Source: Triticum aestivum (lineage: Eukaryota > Streptophyta > Magnoliopsida > Poales > Poaceae). Taken from it: a DNA stretch of 64,000 nt. The position numbers and the translations under genes were made by a program. The notes beneath the pieces are model-generated. The model ran no database searches. It was not told the DNA's origin and was given only the letters and a program-made list of their open reading frames with translations. Of this stretch, positions 11,799-23,186 are shown one piece after another; positions within the stretch are counted from its first letter, which is position 1, and the number at the start of each line of letters is the position of its first letter. The DNA is taken from NCBI RefSeq assembly GCF_018294505.1, contig NC_057814.1, positions 291,330,604 through 291,394,603 of the forward strand, given 5' to 3'.

Positions 11799-14577
11799 TC
11801 ACTGGGACTCAAACACTTCCTTCTCTATACCGTCCAACAGGCGGTCTAACTTACAATCCTGTTGGGAATATTTGGCGGCCACCTCTACTTGGTCATACAC
11901 TAAACTAACGGGAATTTCTTCCCCATTCGACCCTAGCGGTCCGACCCGAGCCATGTGATTAGGATCAAGCTTGGTATACCGAGTTTTCACCATGGCCCAA
12001 GCTTCTCGCGCACCCTCTCGACAGGCCGATATCTTCCATAATCGGATACGCCGCCGCGCTCCTTTGAACAACTCTACAAGCTCCTCCATACTTCCTGGAG
12101 GGGAGGCGGATGGCCATAAGGCCTTGGCAACACTCCGCATGGCCAGCCGAGCATGCTCGTGCACCTGCGATAGTCTTTGCAGAAGATCACCAGCTGATCC
12201 GGACACCTCCTCTTCAGGACGGCCCGTCAATATACCTGCAATCATAATTATATCAGTTCTATCTATCTCCGAATTACTTTAACAATAGTTCGGACACATA
12301 CTGAATATGCCGCCCCGTAGCTTCTTGTTCTCCTTCACGGAATCGGCTAGCTGGGCCCGCACATCCTTCAGCTCTTCGCCTAGCTAGGTTTTGCAATCCT
12401 GGAGCTGGTTTTTCTCAACAATGGCCTGCTTCGGCACATGTTCGCCCGCAGCATGTAGCCTCTTGGCTTCTTGTTCATTCGTGTGCGCGACTTCCAGTGC
12501 CTCTTTGAGTTTCTCTGACAATCATGTCATGATATAGGCAGGACTGTTAGCATTAAGGGCATATGATTATATTTTCTCGATGGAGGGGAAAATTACCAGG
12601 CGACGCCTTTTTGGACTTTTCCAGTTCGGCGGTAGCAGCATTTAGCTGCGCCCGACATTGTTCCAGCTCTTGGGTCAGCAGGTTGTTCTTCTCTGTAAGA
12701 ACCTGGTAATACAATGGTCCTTAAATCAGTTGTACCAATTGCTTTCAGTCCCGGGGGCTACGGGTATATGGCTACCCTTTTTTGACAAAGAAAACTTATC
12801 TGCACATCTATCAGATATTGCCTCGTGGCTTTCCTAAGCCCGTCTCGAGCAGCTCGGATGTATGCATCGCCCGAGCTAAAGGCATTAAATGCCTCGTCCG
12901 AGAACTTCGGGTCTCGTAAAACAGCTCTGCAGCGCCGATGATTCATGGCGCTCTCTACTTCCGAGTTGGTAACAGACATATTGTCCGAACCATCGGCCGA
13001 AGGGCAGTCCGGCTTTGTTCCTACATCGCCTCCCGTCTCCCCGACTGGATCTAAATCCTGGTTGTTGGGAGCGCGGCCGGCCGGACCCCCGGACATAGTT
13101 CGGCGAACCTTTTTCCTGTAATCAAACAGGCGCATAGGTCACAGTTGGACACGGCCACTGAAAAATATATTTATCCGTACCTCCTCGACGAGGGCCCGGC
13201 GGTGCCTTCACCGGACCTCCTCTTCGAAGGCCTGCCCGGCGCAGGAACCGATTTCCTCGATATTGTCAAACGCCTCCCATGTAGAACGCGCGACAATGCA
13301 GTGGGTCAGGCAAAGTACGAGCACCCTTTCAGAGGAGGTGTTTCTTGATTACTTACCTGTGAAGCAGGAAGAAGACCAGGGTAGTCGGCAATGATGGCCA
13401 CCTTTGTGCCATCATAGCTCGTCTGGTAAAACACCCCCTCCGCGAGCACCACAAATATATCCGGATCCTCTTCAAACCCGGGATCAAGCTCCCGGTTGTG
13501 GTCCTCCGGCTGTGGGGCGGGACTTTAAAATCCCTCGGTGACCTTCCGCCGGTGCTGTCATAAGCAAACAAACCAGAAATTTATCAAGGGCAATTCGGAG
13601 ATGGAAGGAGTAAAAACAGAGGGGTCGGGCCTTACCCAACTGGGAGGGTTATACATAGAGTACCCGTCTCTGAGTTTGATGCAAAGAAATTCCTTTTCCT
13701 CCCCTTTGAACAGTTCGGCTAATATCTTAGCCAAAGCGGCAGGGGTATCCGGACCTTTCCGGCCACAGCGAGAGGCGTCGTCCTCCCCATCATAGTGCCA
13801 CATTGGAAGCCCTCTATATTGGACCGACTGAACCCCTCGCGCTATGGAGATCACCATAACCTCGATTATTGTGAGTCCGGACTGAGTGAGCTCTTTTATC
13901 TTGCTCATCAGCTGATGAACCTCCGCACCATCTTCCTCTTCAAGACTCCGGGGATGCCAACTGTGGTGTTTCTTCAGCGTGACATGCGCAAATTCAGGAA
14001 GACCCTTTCGAACCGGGTCGGGAAGCACAACGCCCTCTATATAAAACCATTCGGAGGGCCATTCATCAGGTGCCTTCCTTGGTGTGCCGAATGGATATCC
14101 GGTATCGGCGACGCGCCATACTTCGGCTCCGCCCACTTCAAATATTGACACTTCGTGATTGTGCGGGACGAGACAGAACAGCTTCCTCCACAACTCGAAA
14201 TGAGCCTCGACGCCCAGGAATAGTTCGCATAAAGCGACGTAACCCGCAATGTGCAGAATAGAGGCCGGAGTGAAGTTGTGCAGCTAGAGGCCGTCGTACT
14301 CCAGAAGCCCTCGGAGGAACGGATGGATTGGAAATCCAACGCCTCTCAGCAGGTAGGGGACAAAACACACTCGCTCTCCCCCGCAAGGATTGAGGAAGCC
14401 CTCTGCTTGAGTCCCCTCATTGAAGGAAGCTAGCCCCGTTCGAACAGGGACTAGATCTGCATGAGGAAGGAATCCATGCGTTTACAACTTCGTCAATCGG
14501 CAATGAGACACAGAACACCTCTCCCACTCGCCTTTCTCTGGGACGGGACGAGCGGAGGAGCTAGGAACGCTAGCCAT
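11799..14577 (-). pseudogene. antisense multi-exon gene with Transposase_28-like domain
   Basis: The minus strand starts with MASVPSSSARPVPEKGEW at 14577. After a TAA at 14482 the same frame continues with GFPIHPFLRGLLEYDGL, a TAG at 14284, then ASILHIAGYVALCELFLG and ELWRKLFCLV. These are hallmarks of the Pfam family named 'putative gypsy type transposon' (Transposase_28). The open part 14193-13558 and later exons at 13135-12758 and 12245-11799 follow, with a coiled-coil-rich C-terminus. The last exon is homologous to 119-604 in the first Gypsy element. Function is unknown to me. The gene lies antisense between integrase and the 3' LTR and has at least two nonsense codons. Confidence 0.7.
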
Positions 14578-14892
14578 GCTGGAATGGTTTCTCCTAAGCA
14601 GTCTCTGGGGATTTCTTCTGCGTAGCGCTGAATGGATCTGGGATCCAATCTCTTTAAATAGGTGCTCTTCCTTGCGTGGATGGGGTGTTATTCGCAAAAA
14701 TACCCTGACTTTCCACATTCGCTCGACACGTGGAGGACGAAGATTATTTAATGTGCGGAAGCCAAGGAGGCGACATTGGATCAATGGCCGAATACATTAC
14801 TTGGAGATTATTGAAGGGGGGACCCGCCTTGCAATGCCGAAGACAATATGTGTGCCGAGCACCTCGCTATTGAAGACTGGTTCGAGGGCTAC

Positions 14893-15366
14893 TGAGGGAG
14901 TCCTGGAATAAGGGGTCCTCGGGCATCCGGCCTGTTATCCGTGGGCCAGACTGATGGGCTGTGAAGACATGAAGGCCGAAGACCGCACCGTGTCCGTATT
15001 GGACTCTACTTGGCGTGGAGGGCAAGCTTGGCGACCAACTATGAAGATTCCTTCTTATGTAACCGACTCCACGTAAACCCTAGATCCCCCGGTGTCTATA
15101 TAAACCGGAGGGGTTAGTCCGGAAAGGATATATTCATTACCATATACACATAGGCTAGACTTCTAGGGTTTTGCCATTACGATCTCGTGGTAGATCAACT
15201 CTTGTAACACTCATATTCATCAAGATCAATCAAGCAGGAAGTAGGGTATTACCTCCATAGAGAGGGCCCGAACCTGGGTAAACATCATGTCCCCCGTCTC
15301 CTGTTACCATCGATCCTAGACGCACAGTTCGGGCCCCCTACCTGACCTCCGGTTTTGACACCGACA
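14893..15366 (+). repeat. 3' LTR of the second Gypsy element
   Basis: 474 bp, TGAGGGAGTCC to CACCGACA, with its TATA box at 15097-15104. Compared with the 5' LTR it shows scattered substitutions and small indels. The weak polypurine stretch GGTTCGAGGGCTAC lies just upstream. Host sequence resumes at 15367. Confidence 0.9.
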
Positions 15367-15711
15367 CCTAGTGCCGCCCCTTGTGTTTCCAGAGAGGCAG
15401 CAATGTTTGAGGATCTCGTCATTGAGGACATGGCTACTATGGATTATTGCCAACTGATGGTTGATGAGCTTAGAAGGGCTGTTGTCAGGTACCAAGATGG
15501 TGTTACCCTTGGGAAGGCAATCACATGTTGTGCTATAGGGCCTGTACTAATGTACCTTGACTGCCTTATCTGTGGCAAGATTCCGGATGTTGACATGCGA
15601 GTCCCCCGCATATGTTTCATGGATCAGGACAAGCTTTCCGATCTAGCTGATGCAGATTTGATAAGAAAAGGCAACGCAGATCCAAGGACTTGGGTGTTTG
15701 GGAAGCTTCCG
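15367..15711 (+). pseudogene. Ulp1-like gene, exon after the Gypsy insertion
   Basis: The host frame continues from 6663 as PSAAPCVSREAAMFEDL, then DYCQLMVDELRRAVVRYQ, GPVLMYLDCLICGKIPD and GNADPRTWVFGKLP. This pattern of small helices with 'MYLDCLI' is shared by plant Ulp1-associated and plant-mobile-domain-like proteins. The expected donor after LP reads CTGAGT at 15712-15717 where GTGAGT would be normal, a probable loss of the splice site. The next 320 bases are T-rich intron. Confidence 0.75.
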
Positions 15712-16033
15712 CTGAGTTTTATTTCTCTCGTGTCTTGGAGACCTTTTTTTGGGGATAGCTTTTTTTGCTGGAGTGAACATGTTTACTGCAGTGTTACCTG
15801 TTTAGATTTTGTCAGTTCTTAAGCTTTGTCAGGTTTAGGTATGATTTTTAGTACTGTTGTGTCATGTGTGGTTGAACTGAATCTCTTTTTCAACTGACCT
15901 ATTTGTAAATACTAACAAATTGGCACTGACAGTGAAAGATCATTAGTACTATGGATTTAAGTATGTTAATATAATGTTTCTTTCTTCCTGTGTGTTGCAT
16001 TGATTAATTAACTCTTTTTTCCCTTGTTCGTAG

Positions 16034-16968
16034 TTGAAAACTCATGAGGAAGTTGTCTTTTTCCAGGTGTATAAACGCCAGTCCTGAAGATGTCGTGGTT
16101 CCCAAGATTTCATCTCTGCACGATGAGTTGAGAGATGGCCGTAGTGTTGAGGGTGCTGGTTATGTTCCCCCTGGACCTAGTAAGGCTAGTACTTCACAAA
16201 GGCAGGGTTTTGGTATTGATGTAGCTGTTTCTGCGTTGGAGCGCACTGAGCATATTTTTATTAATGTGCGTTTTGAGTAGACCTGGTCATGGACAACCCG
16301 GCCCGCCGGCCCGAACCCGAAGCCCGACATTCGGGCCGGGCTCGGGCTCCATTTTCTGACGGGAAGCCCGGCCGGAAAGCCCGAATAAAGCCCGAAATAT
16401 ATATATATAAAAACATAATTTATTTGAAATGTAGGTATAATAAATTAATATAATATCCCAAAATGATTAATTTAATTAAAAAATGTCATTGTTCATGTAC
16501 TTCGGGCCGGGCCGGGCTCAGGCTTGGGATTTTTCCTTCGGGCTTTGTCAAGCCGGGCCCGAACCCGACCCGGCCCAACAAATGATCAGGTTTAGTTCTG
16601 GGCGGGAAAAGGTCCCAACTACAGTTGAGCGTCTGAGCTATATCAATGGTATCCTCCCTGACGGTCATCAATTTAATGCTGAGGAAGCAGCAGACTATAT
16701 TGACATGGAGAGAATTTTAATTAGTGATATGCGTGATGGTGTTGCTCAACTAATTCAGAGCTCGGTTCGTCTGTTGAACAACATGAAGCGTTTCAAAACT
16801 ATGCAAGACTCTCGCTGCAAGCCATATGAAGAAAGTGCCAATGTTGTTATCAGGCAGATTGAGCAGGATGAGGCTGTTGCCACTGCCAGTAGGGCTGGTG
16901 ATGGTACTGAGGCTAATGTTTCTGACCACCATACGAATGATGTTGGTTTGGAGTCCCCTATTGTTGAT
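16034..16968 (+). pseudogene. Ulp1-like gene, acidic exon interrupted by a MITE
   Basis: After the acceptor TTCGTAG at 16033 the sequence has ASPEDVVVPKISSLHDELR and SALERTEHIFINVRFE, then a MITE at 16281-16591. It resumes with KVPTTVERLSYINGILPDG, a Leu/Arg-rich helix and NDVGLESPIVD. It ends at a GTGAGT donor (16969). The frame near 16080 needs a one-base shift relative to the preceding exon. The region is probably a linker between the N-terminal domain and the peptidase domain. Confidence 0.65.
16281..16591. mobile_element. MITE-like insertion with GC-rich inverted repeats
   Basis: The 311-bp piece has imperfect terminal inverted repeats: ACCTGGTCATG at the left and ACCTGATCATT on the other strand at the right. 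Next to them are extended complementary GC-rich arms (GGGCCGGGC, CCCGAACCCGA) around an A/T-rich core with (AT)n. It has no coding capacity. Flanks are GAGTAG and TTAGTT, with no clear TSD, so the superfamily is unresolved. It interrupts an exon of the Ulp1-like gene. Confidence 0.7.
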
Positions 16969-17072
16969 GTGAGTCAGTCCTTGATGTTTGCATTTTTTAC
17001 TATGTTGTTCTGCTATCAGTATTTTAGTCGAACTTCCTCATGTTCATCTTTTTATTATTTTTTTTCATGCAG

Positions 17073-18061
17073 GAGACTAGTCATGATGTTGAGGCTTCTG
17101 TTGACTTTGGAGTTAATGATCCATCTACTGATAAGAGCAAGGTATTTTTTATTTTTTATCATGTGTATATATATTCTTGAATTTTCATGCGCACCACTGT
17201 GCCTTACATGTTCATTTTTCTATCCCACACCGTTAAGAATTTGTAGGTGATATCTACCTTTTGTTAGTGTAGTTTAACTCTTTGTGTGTTGTTGCTAATA
17301 ATAGCATTTTTTTTGCTTTATTACTATGAATCAGGATCCTGTTGTTAGTGATGAGCCTTGTTCGACCATCGGTGATGTTCCTTTAAATGTTAGCAGCAGC
17401 AAGATCGGTGATGTTCCTGTGGATGCTGCTAAGGTTTGTTTTTCTATGCTTGCATTAGTTTTATATGTAGTTTTCGCTGTTGTTTCTTTGTAGCTGTAAA
17501 AGTTAGCGTGTACACCTCTTGCTAGCTTTTTTGATTGTTAGTTTTGCTCATTTACTTCACTTTCTGAATTTTTATTTTTCCAGATGACTGATGTTGAGCG
17601 CGAGGCTACCGTTACTGTTAGAGATGATGCTTGTGGTGTTCCATTGAGCAGTGGGAGCGATGTTGGTAGCAAAGTTGCTGATGAGGATGTTGGTGCTGCC
17701 AGCATACTTGATGCCAAATCGTCTGGTGTTGGTATTGATGAGAATGATAATCTTTCTGATTCTGAAGATTTCCCGCCGGAAAATTTCCCGCCTGGAGGGC
17801 TTGATTACGGTGATGCATTGCAAGACACCGACATGTCTAGCATGGAGGAGGTGCCACCTGAGGATGATGATTTAATTCTGTTGATTTCTTCTGGCCCCTT
17901 GACGTAGCAGGCGCTCCTGTCGTCCCAGGATTTTCTTTCTTCAAACTCTGAAAGTGCAGCCATATTGCTGTGCTCATAGGTTCTTCCGCCGTCAAACCCT
18001 GAAACTGCAGGCATATTGCTGCTGTCATAGGAACTCCCGTCGCCAAACACTGAAAGTGCAG
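17073..18061 (+). pseudogene. Ulp1-like gene, three acidic exons with repeat and TAG codons
   Basis: Two small phase-0 exons (17073-17141 and 17335-17433) have clean AG/GT borders. The exon from 17584 is highly acidic (NDNLSDSEDFPPENFPPGG, EEVPPEDDD). It then meets TAG at 17905, followed by an imperfect tandem repeat with further in-frame TAGs at 17977 and 18028, up to the GTAAGG donor at 18062. The acidic, proline-rich, low-complexity sequence suggests a disordered linker. No domain is recognised. Confidence 0.65.
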
Positions 18062-18350
18062 GTAAGGACTTGTAAATGAGGCGTACTTCTCATTTATGGC
18101 ATGGTGGCAATGTTATCTTGTAGTGCTTGAACTTTTTTTCTTTTTTATTTTTTCTGAAAGCAGAAGGTGCTAATGTTGCTAAGGTTGATTTGTTTTTCTT
18201 CGCTATTATGAGGTTGCGGACGAACCGTTGGAAACGGTTAGTGTTTGATTTTTGCATGGTTCATTTTTATCTCTTTTTCTTTTTCTCTCATATGATTATT
18301 GTTGTCACTGCGGTAGTTTTAATTGCTCTCATCTTTGTGTTTTTCCCTAG

Positions 18351-18674
18351 TGAAAAGCCGATGCTTCAAAATAGCGAATGTGATGCCAGTGTTGGTTCTG
18401 TTGCTAAAGCGTTTGTCCCCACTGGCATGCTCAACTAAGACAGTGTTGATCTTGTTTTATATTCTCTACATGAGAAGTACCAAGACACCGACAAGTTGAT
18501 TGTTCCGAGATGGGTCACGGTCAGTTTTTTGCTTTGTACATATGATGATAAGTTATTTATCTATTTCCTAATTGTTGTTGTTCTTTTTGTACAACAGACC
18601 AAGATCCGTGATGGAAATCTTGATGCCAATGGCGGCAGTGGTTCACAAGATCAGGGGCTGATGGTTAAGACCAT
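18351..18674 (+). pseudogene. Ulp1-like gene, exons just ahead of the peptidase domain
   Basis: Exon 18351-18519 includes an in-frame TAA after GMLN (near 18436), then DSVDLVLYSLHEKYQDTDK and PRWVT at a GTCAG donor. Exon 18598-18674 follows an ACAACAG acceptor. 'VDLVLYSLHEKYQDT' is consistent with the segment just before a Ulp1 domain. A 20-bp microexon at about 18164-18183 would bridge to the previous block, but I am not sure of it. The following sequence (18675-18828) is intron-like and is cut by the long-LTR element; some codons flanking that insertion (MNFSSMLFFPALRND across the empty site) could also be exonic. Confidence 0.6.
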
Positions 18675-18828
18675 GTACGTGACTCACGCTGATGTTTTAT
18701 GTTTTTCCTGTGTATTGATGAAATATGCATGCTATTATCTAAACTTATTGTACTCATGAACTAGAATTGCCATGTTTCTTTTGCAAGTAATAAAGGTGGG
18801 AATGAACTTCAGTAGCATGTTGTTTTTC

Positions 18829-21800
18829 TGTCTGGACCGGATTTTCGGGATATCAATTTCGCAAAAAATGGCCCTTGCACTCACCAGCCCCAGGATTACT
18901 GTTAGCTGATGAGGCACCAACTTGATACAGAAACTCCAAGCAAAATACATAATATGTAGTACAAGACCATTCTGGCCTATGAGTACAACAACTAGTTTCT
19001 AGTGGTTGATGGCGGAAGCGGTTTGTGGTTCATCAGTGGCCATGGGACTCCATTTCCCACAGGAACAGCTGACCAGGTTAACTCCTATCATCGCGAGGCT
19101 GTTGTCACCATTGCGTGGGTTCCGGGGCTGACATCGCAATGCTCCTCTCCAAGCAAGAAATCTGGCCAAGACAATAGCCAGGGACAAGCCAGTGAGTACT
19201 TTGACTGTACTCGCAAACATTATGAACACGGGTATAATATAACAAACGATAATCATGCTCTGAAATATTCTATGATCACAACGTCAGTCATGAAATCAAA
19301 ACCCATGTTGCACGCAAGCAGGTTGTTCATAGAAAACATGAATATGCAATCCGAGAATAGAAATAAAAATGCACCGATCGGGTGTCTAAAGCGATGCCTT
19401 GAAAGGACGACAACAGAAAGCGTGCCCCAGTCGGGCGTCTGAGCGACACCACATAAAGGGCTTATAAAGAAAAATAAGTAACAAGCATGCCACAGTTGGG
19501 CGTCTATGCGACACCACATAAAGGGCTTATAAGGTAAACAAATAACAAGCATGCCACAGTCGGGCGTCTGAGCGACACCACATAAAGGGCGTATAAGAAA
19601 ATAATCACAATGAATATCCAGGAGGTAGAACCGTCCTAGGGATACTCAATAATTCAAGTAATAAAAAGGGTTAGTCCAATATAATAATAATCATAATCAT
19701 CATAAGTCACAAGTCATGATCCATGTTCCAGTTTAGTAGTTTCTCCTCCGAAGACCGACACCAAGACCGACACTTGACCCATCTCAGACTGTAGTCCTTA
19801 CCCATGGACACGGCTATTCGAATAGATTTAACCTCTCCAGAGGGTGTACTCTTTACCCACGAGTAACGGATTCCTTTAGTCCATCGGGACTAATTCCGTC
19901 CACGGTCTTTCAATTGAAAACACACCTGACCGCACACACCAGCCTAACTTACCGGTGTCTGGAATCACCCACGACACCTGTTAAGCAAAACTCTGAGTGG
20001 GGAGGCTACAACCTCGCGTAGCATGGGATCAAATTTATATCGCGCGCTCTAAGGTGTGCCCCCCTCTCGGTCCCAACCGGAAACACCCATGCCCCCGGAC
20101 CAGGTGGCATGCCTACCAGATGCAGCCGGTATCTTCCACCATGGCCTCTTTGTACGGTGTGTGCTAGGAAAGGGGTTGACAACTTACTGAGTCGTACCCT
20201 ACCTATGGTAGGGACAAGTGGTAGTACGAAACAAGTATGGGGGTTACTGGAACAAGACTTGATCTATGGTCGACTCAGGAGGTTTTAGTATTCCCTGCAT
20301 GATTAGCATAACAGATATATTTCAACCAACGGACAGAATCACCACTCACCATACCTCATCATGCCATACCGGACACAACCGTCTCGACGGAGGAATAGAG
20401 ACAAGCCCATGTCTACCCAAGACAGAGGCTTTCCCGTATTCCTTCCGGTATGCATGAAAGGCATACGATGGTGATTACTATCACAACGTATCAAATTCCA
20501 ATAGCACGGAATCATCAATATGCACTTATGAGTATGTTCATATCATCGCATAAAATAACGGAAACTCCGAGACGAGGGGTGTTGTAACCGTATCAAACAA
20601 CACACGACAATATTATGCCAGGGTTCAGAATGCTTGCCATCAAGTTGTGGAGAGGCAGGGTGCATTCCAAATCTTTTGAAAGTTTTCTCCTCTCTCCAAA
20701 AATCCTATTTTTGAAAATATTCAAATTAACACATAGTTTCAAAAAAGTACAAAAAGTTGTCTGAATTTTTTTTCAAATAAATATGACAATAAACTAGATG
20801 AAATTTGAGAGAGGTAGGAAAAAGAATCAACTCATTTGGAGTTTTATTTAAAAAGTTATAGCCAGTCAAATTTTCGTCAACTTTTTGTAAAAAAAAAAGA
20901 AACAGAAAAGAAAAACGGTTCGAGGGGAAAATGTACTCTGCGCTTTACGTGTCCACTTAGCCAGCGTGGACCGGCTCGGGGTCACTGACAGTGGGTCCAG
21001 GGGGCCCACTGGTCAGGTTTGACCGGTCGCACCCGCCTCCTTCCTCCTCTGGCCGAATAGAGGCGGGGCTCCGGCGATCAACGCCGGCGAACGGCAGCTC
21101 CTCGCGGGGTTCTGAGGGCGGGGATGGATCCGCCAGGCCAGGGCGGTCCTCCTGGTGGTCGAGGGGGTGGCGGGGATGGAGGGAGTCGCCGGCGGCGAGC
21201 TCCTCGGTGGACGGCAGCTTCGGGTGAGTTTGGGGGTTCGTGCTACGACGGTTCCCGAGCGAATTTGAGGTGTTGGGTGGCCCCGCGAGATCGAGGGGAA
21301 GGGGATGGTGGCACTGGTTGGACGGGGGAGGCTCTGGTTGCGACGAGCGGAGCCGGGGAGTGGCAGCGGCCGAACCTGCCGGAGATGGGGAAGACGGCCT
21401 TCCTCCGTCGATTTCGGGCTAGGGGAGCTCCAGAGGGTTGGCTTGAGGTTGCCTGAGGGCCTAGGCGAGCTCGGGGGTCCTATTTATAGCGCGAGTAGGT
21501 CGGTTCCGCGGCGGCCGGGAATAAGCTCGACGGCGAACCGCCGTTCTGTAGCCAGGGGGCGCGTGGCGATGGCTGGCGGGGTCTGGCAGGGTGAGGGGAT
21601 GAGCTCGAGCTGTTCAGGGCGAGCTGGCGCGCGGCTGTGGCTCGGGCGGCGCTGTCCAGGGCAGGGGCCTGCCGTGGCCGGCCGCTAGCGGCCACGGCCA
21701 ACCTGACGGCGGCGCTGTGGAGCTCCAGGAGCGGCTCTGCTGCGAGGGAGGAGTTGGGGCGTGTCGGCTATGAGTGGGGAAGGGCCAGAACGAGCGCGGG

Positions 21801-22931
21801 GCGACGGCAGTGGGACGCGGCGACTCGGTGCGCGCGTGTGCAAAACGTGCGCTCTGGGCGCGCCCAGCGCACGCACGCGAGCTGTTCAGCAAAATGCCAT
21901 GGCATGCCAGAGGGCTCCACATCATGTGAGGTTTGGGAGGTCTAGGTTATTGTTTGCAAGGAGGTTAGTGGATATGGTGGTTAGGCAAAGTAAGCTGGTC
22001 CAGTGTGCAAACTAAAAATTATGTCAAATCTGACCATGCACACAAGGTGCTTGACAGAATGCTAAGGGCATCTAGGCAACTCTTGGGGTGGCCAAAATCT
22101 CCAGATCCTAGGCTCTTTAGATGAAAAGGAGGATGGCAAGGTTAGTTTGGCAAAAACAGAAACTTGCTAGTGGAAGTTTTTGAGAGAACCATTTCTGGAC
22201 AGAAAGAAAAGGCATAGTTTCATGGACCAAAAATACTCTCATGGGTGCATTCTCCTGAACTTAAGGGTTTTGTAGGGTGGACTATATGCAAGAAGAAGAA
22301 TCATGGGCAACAGAGCAATAAAAATTGGAGTTGCAGTAGAAAAGGCCAATCTGGTCCAGAGAGCAAAAGAGGATGTTTTTGCTCAAATTTTCCATAGAAC
22401 ACCAGTGGGTTTTTGCATAAAGTTGAATAATATACTCCTACTAACATCCCCAAATTTTGGTGTAAGTTTTAAAGAAATATTTAAATAGGTGTAGTGCAAA
22501 AGTGCAAACTGGACCAGATTTGAAAACTTGGGGAAAAGCTCAAAATCTCCAAATGACTAAAGGGTATTTTTGCACAAAAGTGATCTAGGAACATCACATG
22601 TCATCCCCAAATTTTGGTGGGATTTTTAAATAAATCTATCAAAGGGTTGTAGTGCAAAAGAGGCTCTAAAGCTTAAGAAAAATCATTTTTAAAGATATAG
22701 AGCTCAAGGAAAATAATCATATAGGAAATTTCAATGATAAAAGAAATGTTCAAGAGAGGGTATACAAGTCCAAATAATATCTTTGAAAAGTTTTTTTTAC
22801 TTGGGGCAAAAACTCCACAATATCAAAGAAAAGAAAGGTTCTGAAATCAAAGATAAATCCAGAAAAATAAAAAAAATTCTCCTGGCAAAACTTTAATCAA
22901 TAAATCATGGTTAAATTTTTGGGGTGTTACA
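18829..22931 (-). repeat. left (3') LTR of the long-LTR element
   Basis: 4103 bp. It aligns with 24299-30258 apart from small differences, a shorter 64-bp tandem array and the solo LTR insertion. The middle (about 20985-21900) is very GC-rich with many overlapping open frames in all phases, which are most likely compositional. The ends are A/T-rich. Confidence 0.9.
19429..19600. repeat. 64-bp tandem repeat, about 3 copies
   Basis: Copies start with CAGTCGGGCGTCTGAGCGAC and contain CACCACATAAAGGGCTTATAA. The spacing between AAGCATGCCACAGT starts (19483 and 19547) is 64 bp. The corresponding array in the right LTR has about five copies. Confidence 0.85.
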
Positions 22932-23186
22932 ACACTACCCCCCTTAAGAAAAATCTCGTCCTCGAGATTTGCTAAGGGCCGGTTTGAAAATATTACTGTG
23001 GGTGTCGCCGGGGTTGGTTTTTGGTAGCTACGCTCGGAATTAAAAATGCAATCATACACCAAGATACTTATGCATGGCTACTATTTAAAATAGGGGCGCA
23101 CAAGCAAATAGCATTAAATTACGGTGCTACAGGATCACACAGTTACAGGGCGTGGACATACTAAGACTCGGTACTACTCGAGCGAC

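Larger units (their letters stand above)
6664..15366 (+). mobile_element. Gypsy-type LTR retrotransposon (Fatima-like), full length but defective
   Basis: Two LTRs (6664-7138 and 14893-15366) flank an interior on the plus strand. The order is a PBS-like TGG start at 7140, a gag start fused to protease linker, reverse transcriptase with YMDD, RNase H, integrase, then a long region whose ORFs run antisense (11799-14577). Flanks are cctga (6659-6663) and cctag (15367-15371), an imperfect 5-bp TSD. Host codons read through as CCT|AGT, which fixes the insertion within an exon of the Ulp1-like gene. Gag, the zinc knuckle and the protease active site are deleted, RT has a nonsense codon and the integrase N-terminus is broken, so the copy is dead. 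The two LTRs differ at several scattered sites. Confidence 0.9.

Noticed and set aside
15712..15822. Tail of the frame after GKLP
   Set aside because: T-rich, Phe/Ser/Cys-rich sequence after a donor-like site; this is intron read-through, not protein.
19002..19442. 146-codon frame repeated at 24472-24912
   Set aside because: Present in both LTRs of one element, with an antisense frame equally open; no domain. Kept as LTR sequence.
20991..22015. Long overlapping open frames in the GC-rich middle of the left long LTR (also 28454-29250 in the right LTR)
   Set aside because: Frames are open in several phases and on both strands at once, shift between the two LTR copies and carry only Gly/Arg/Ala-rich sequence, so composition explains them.
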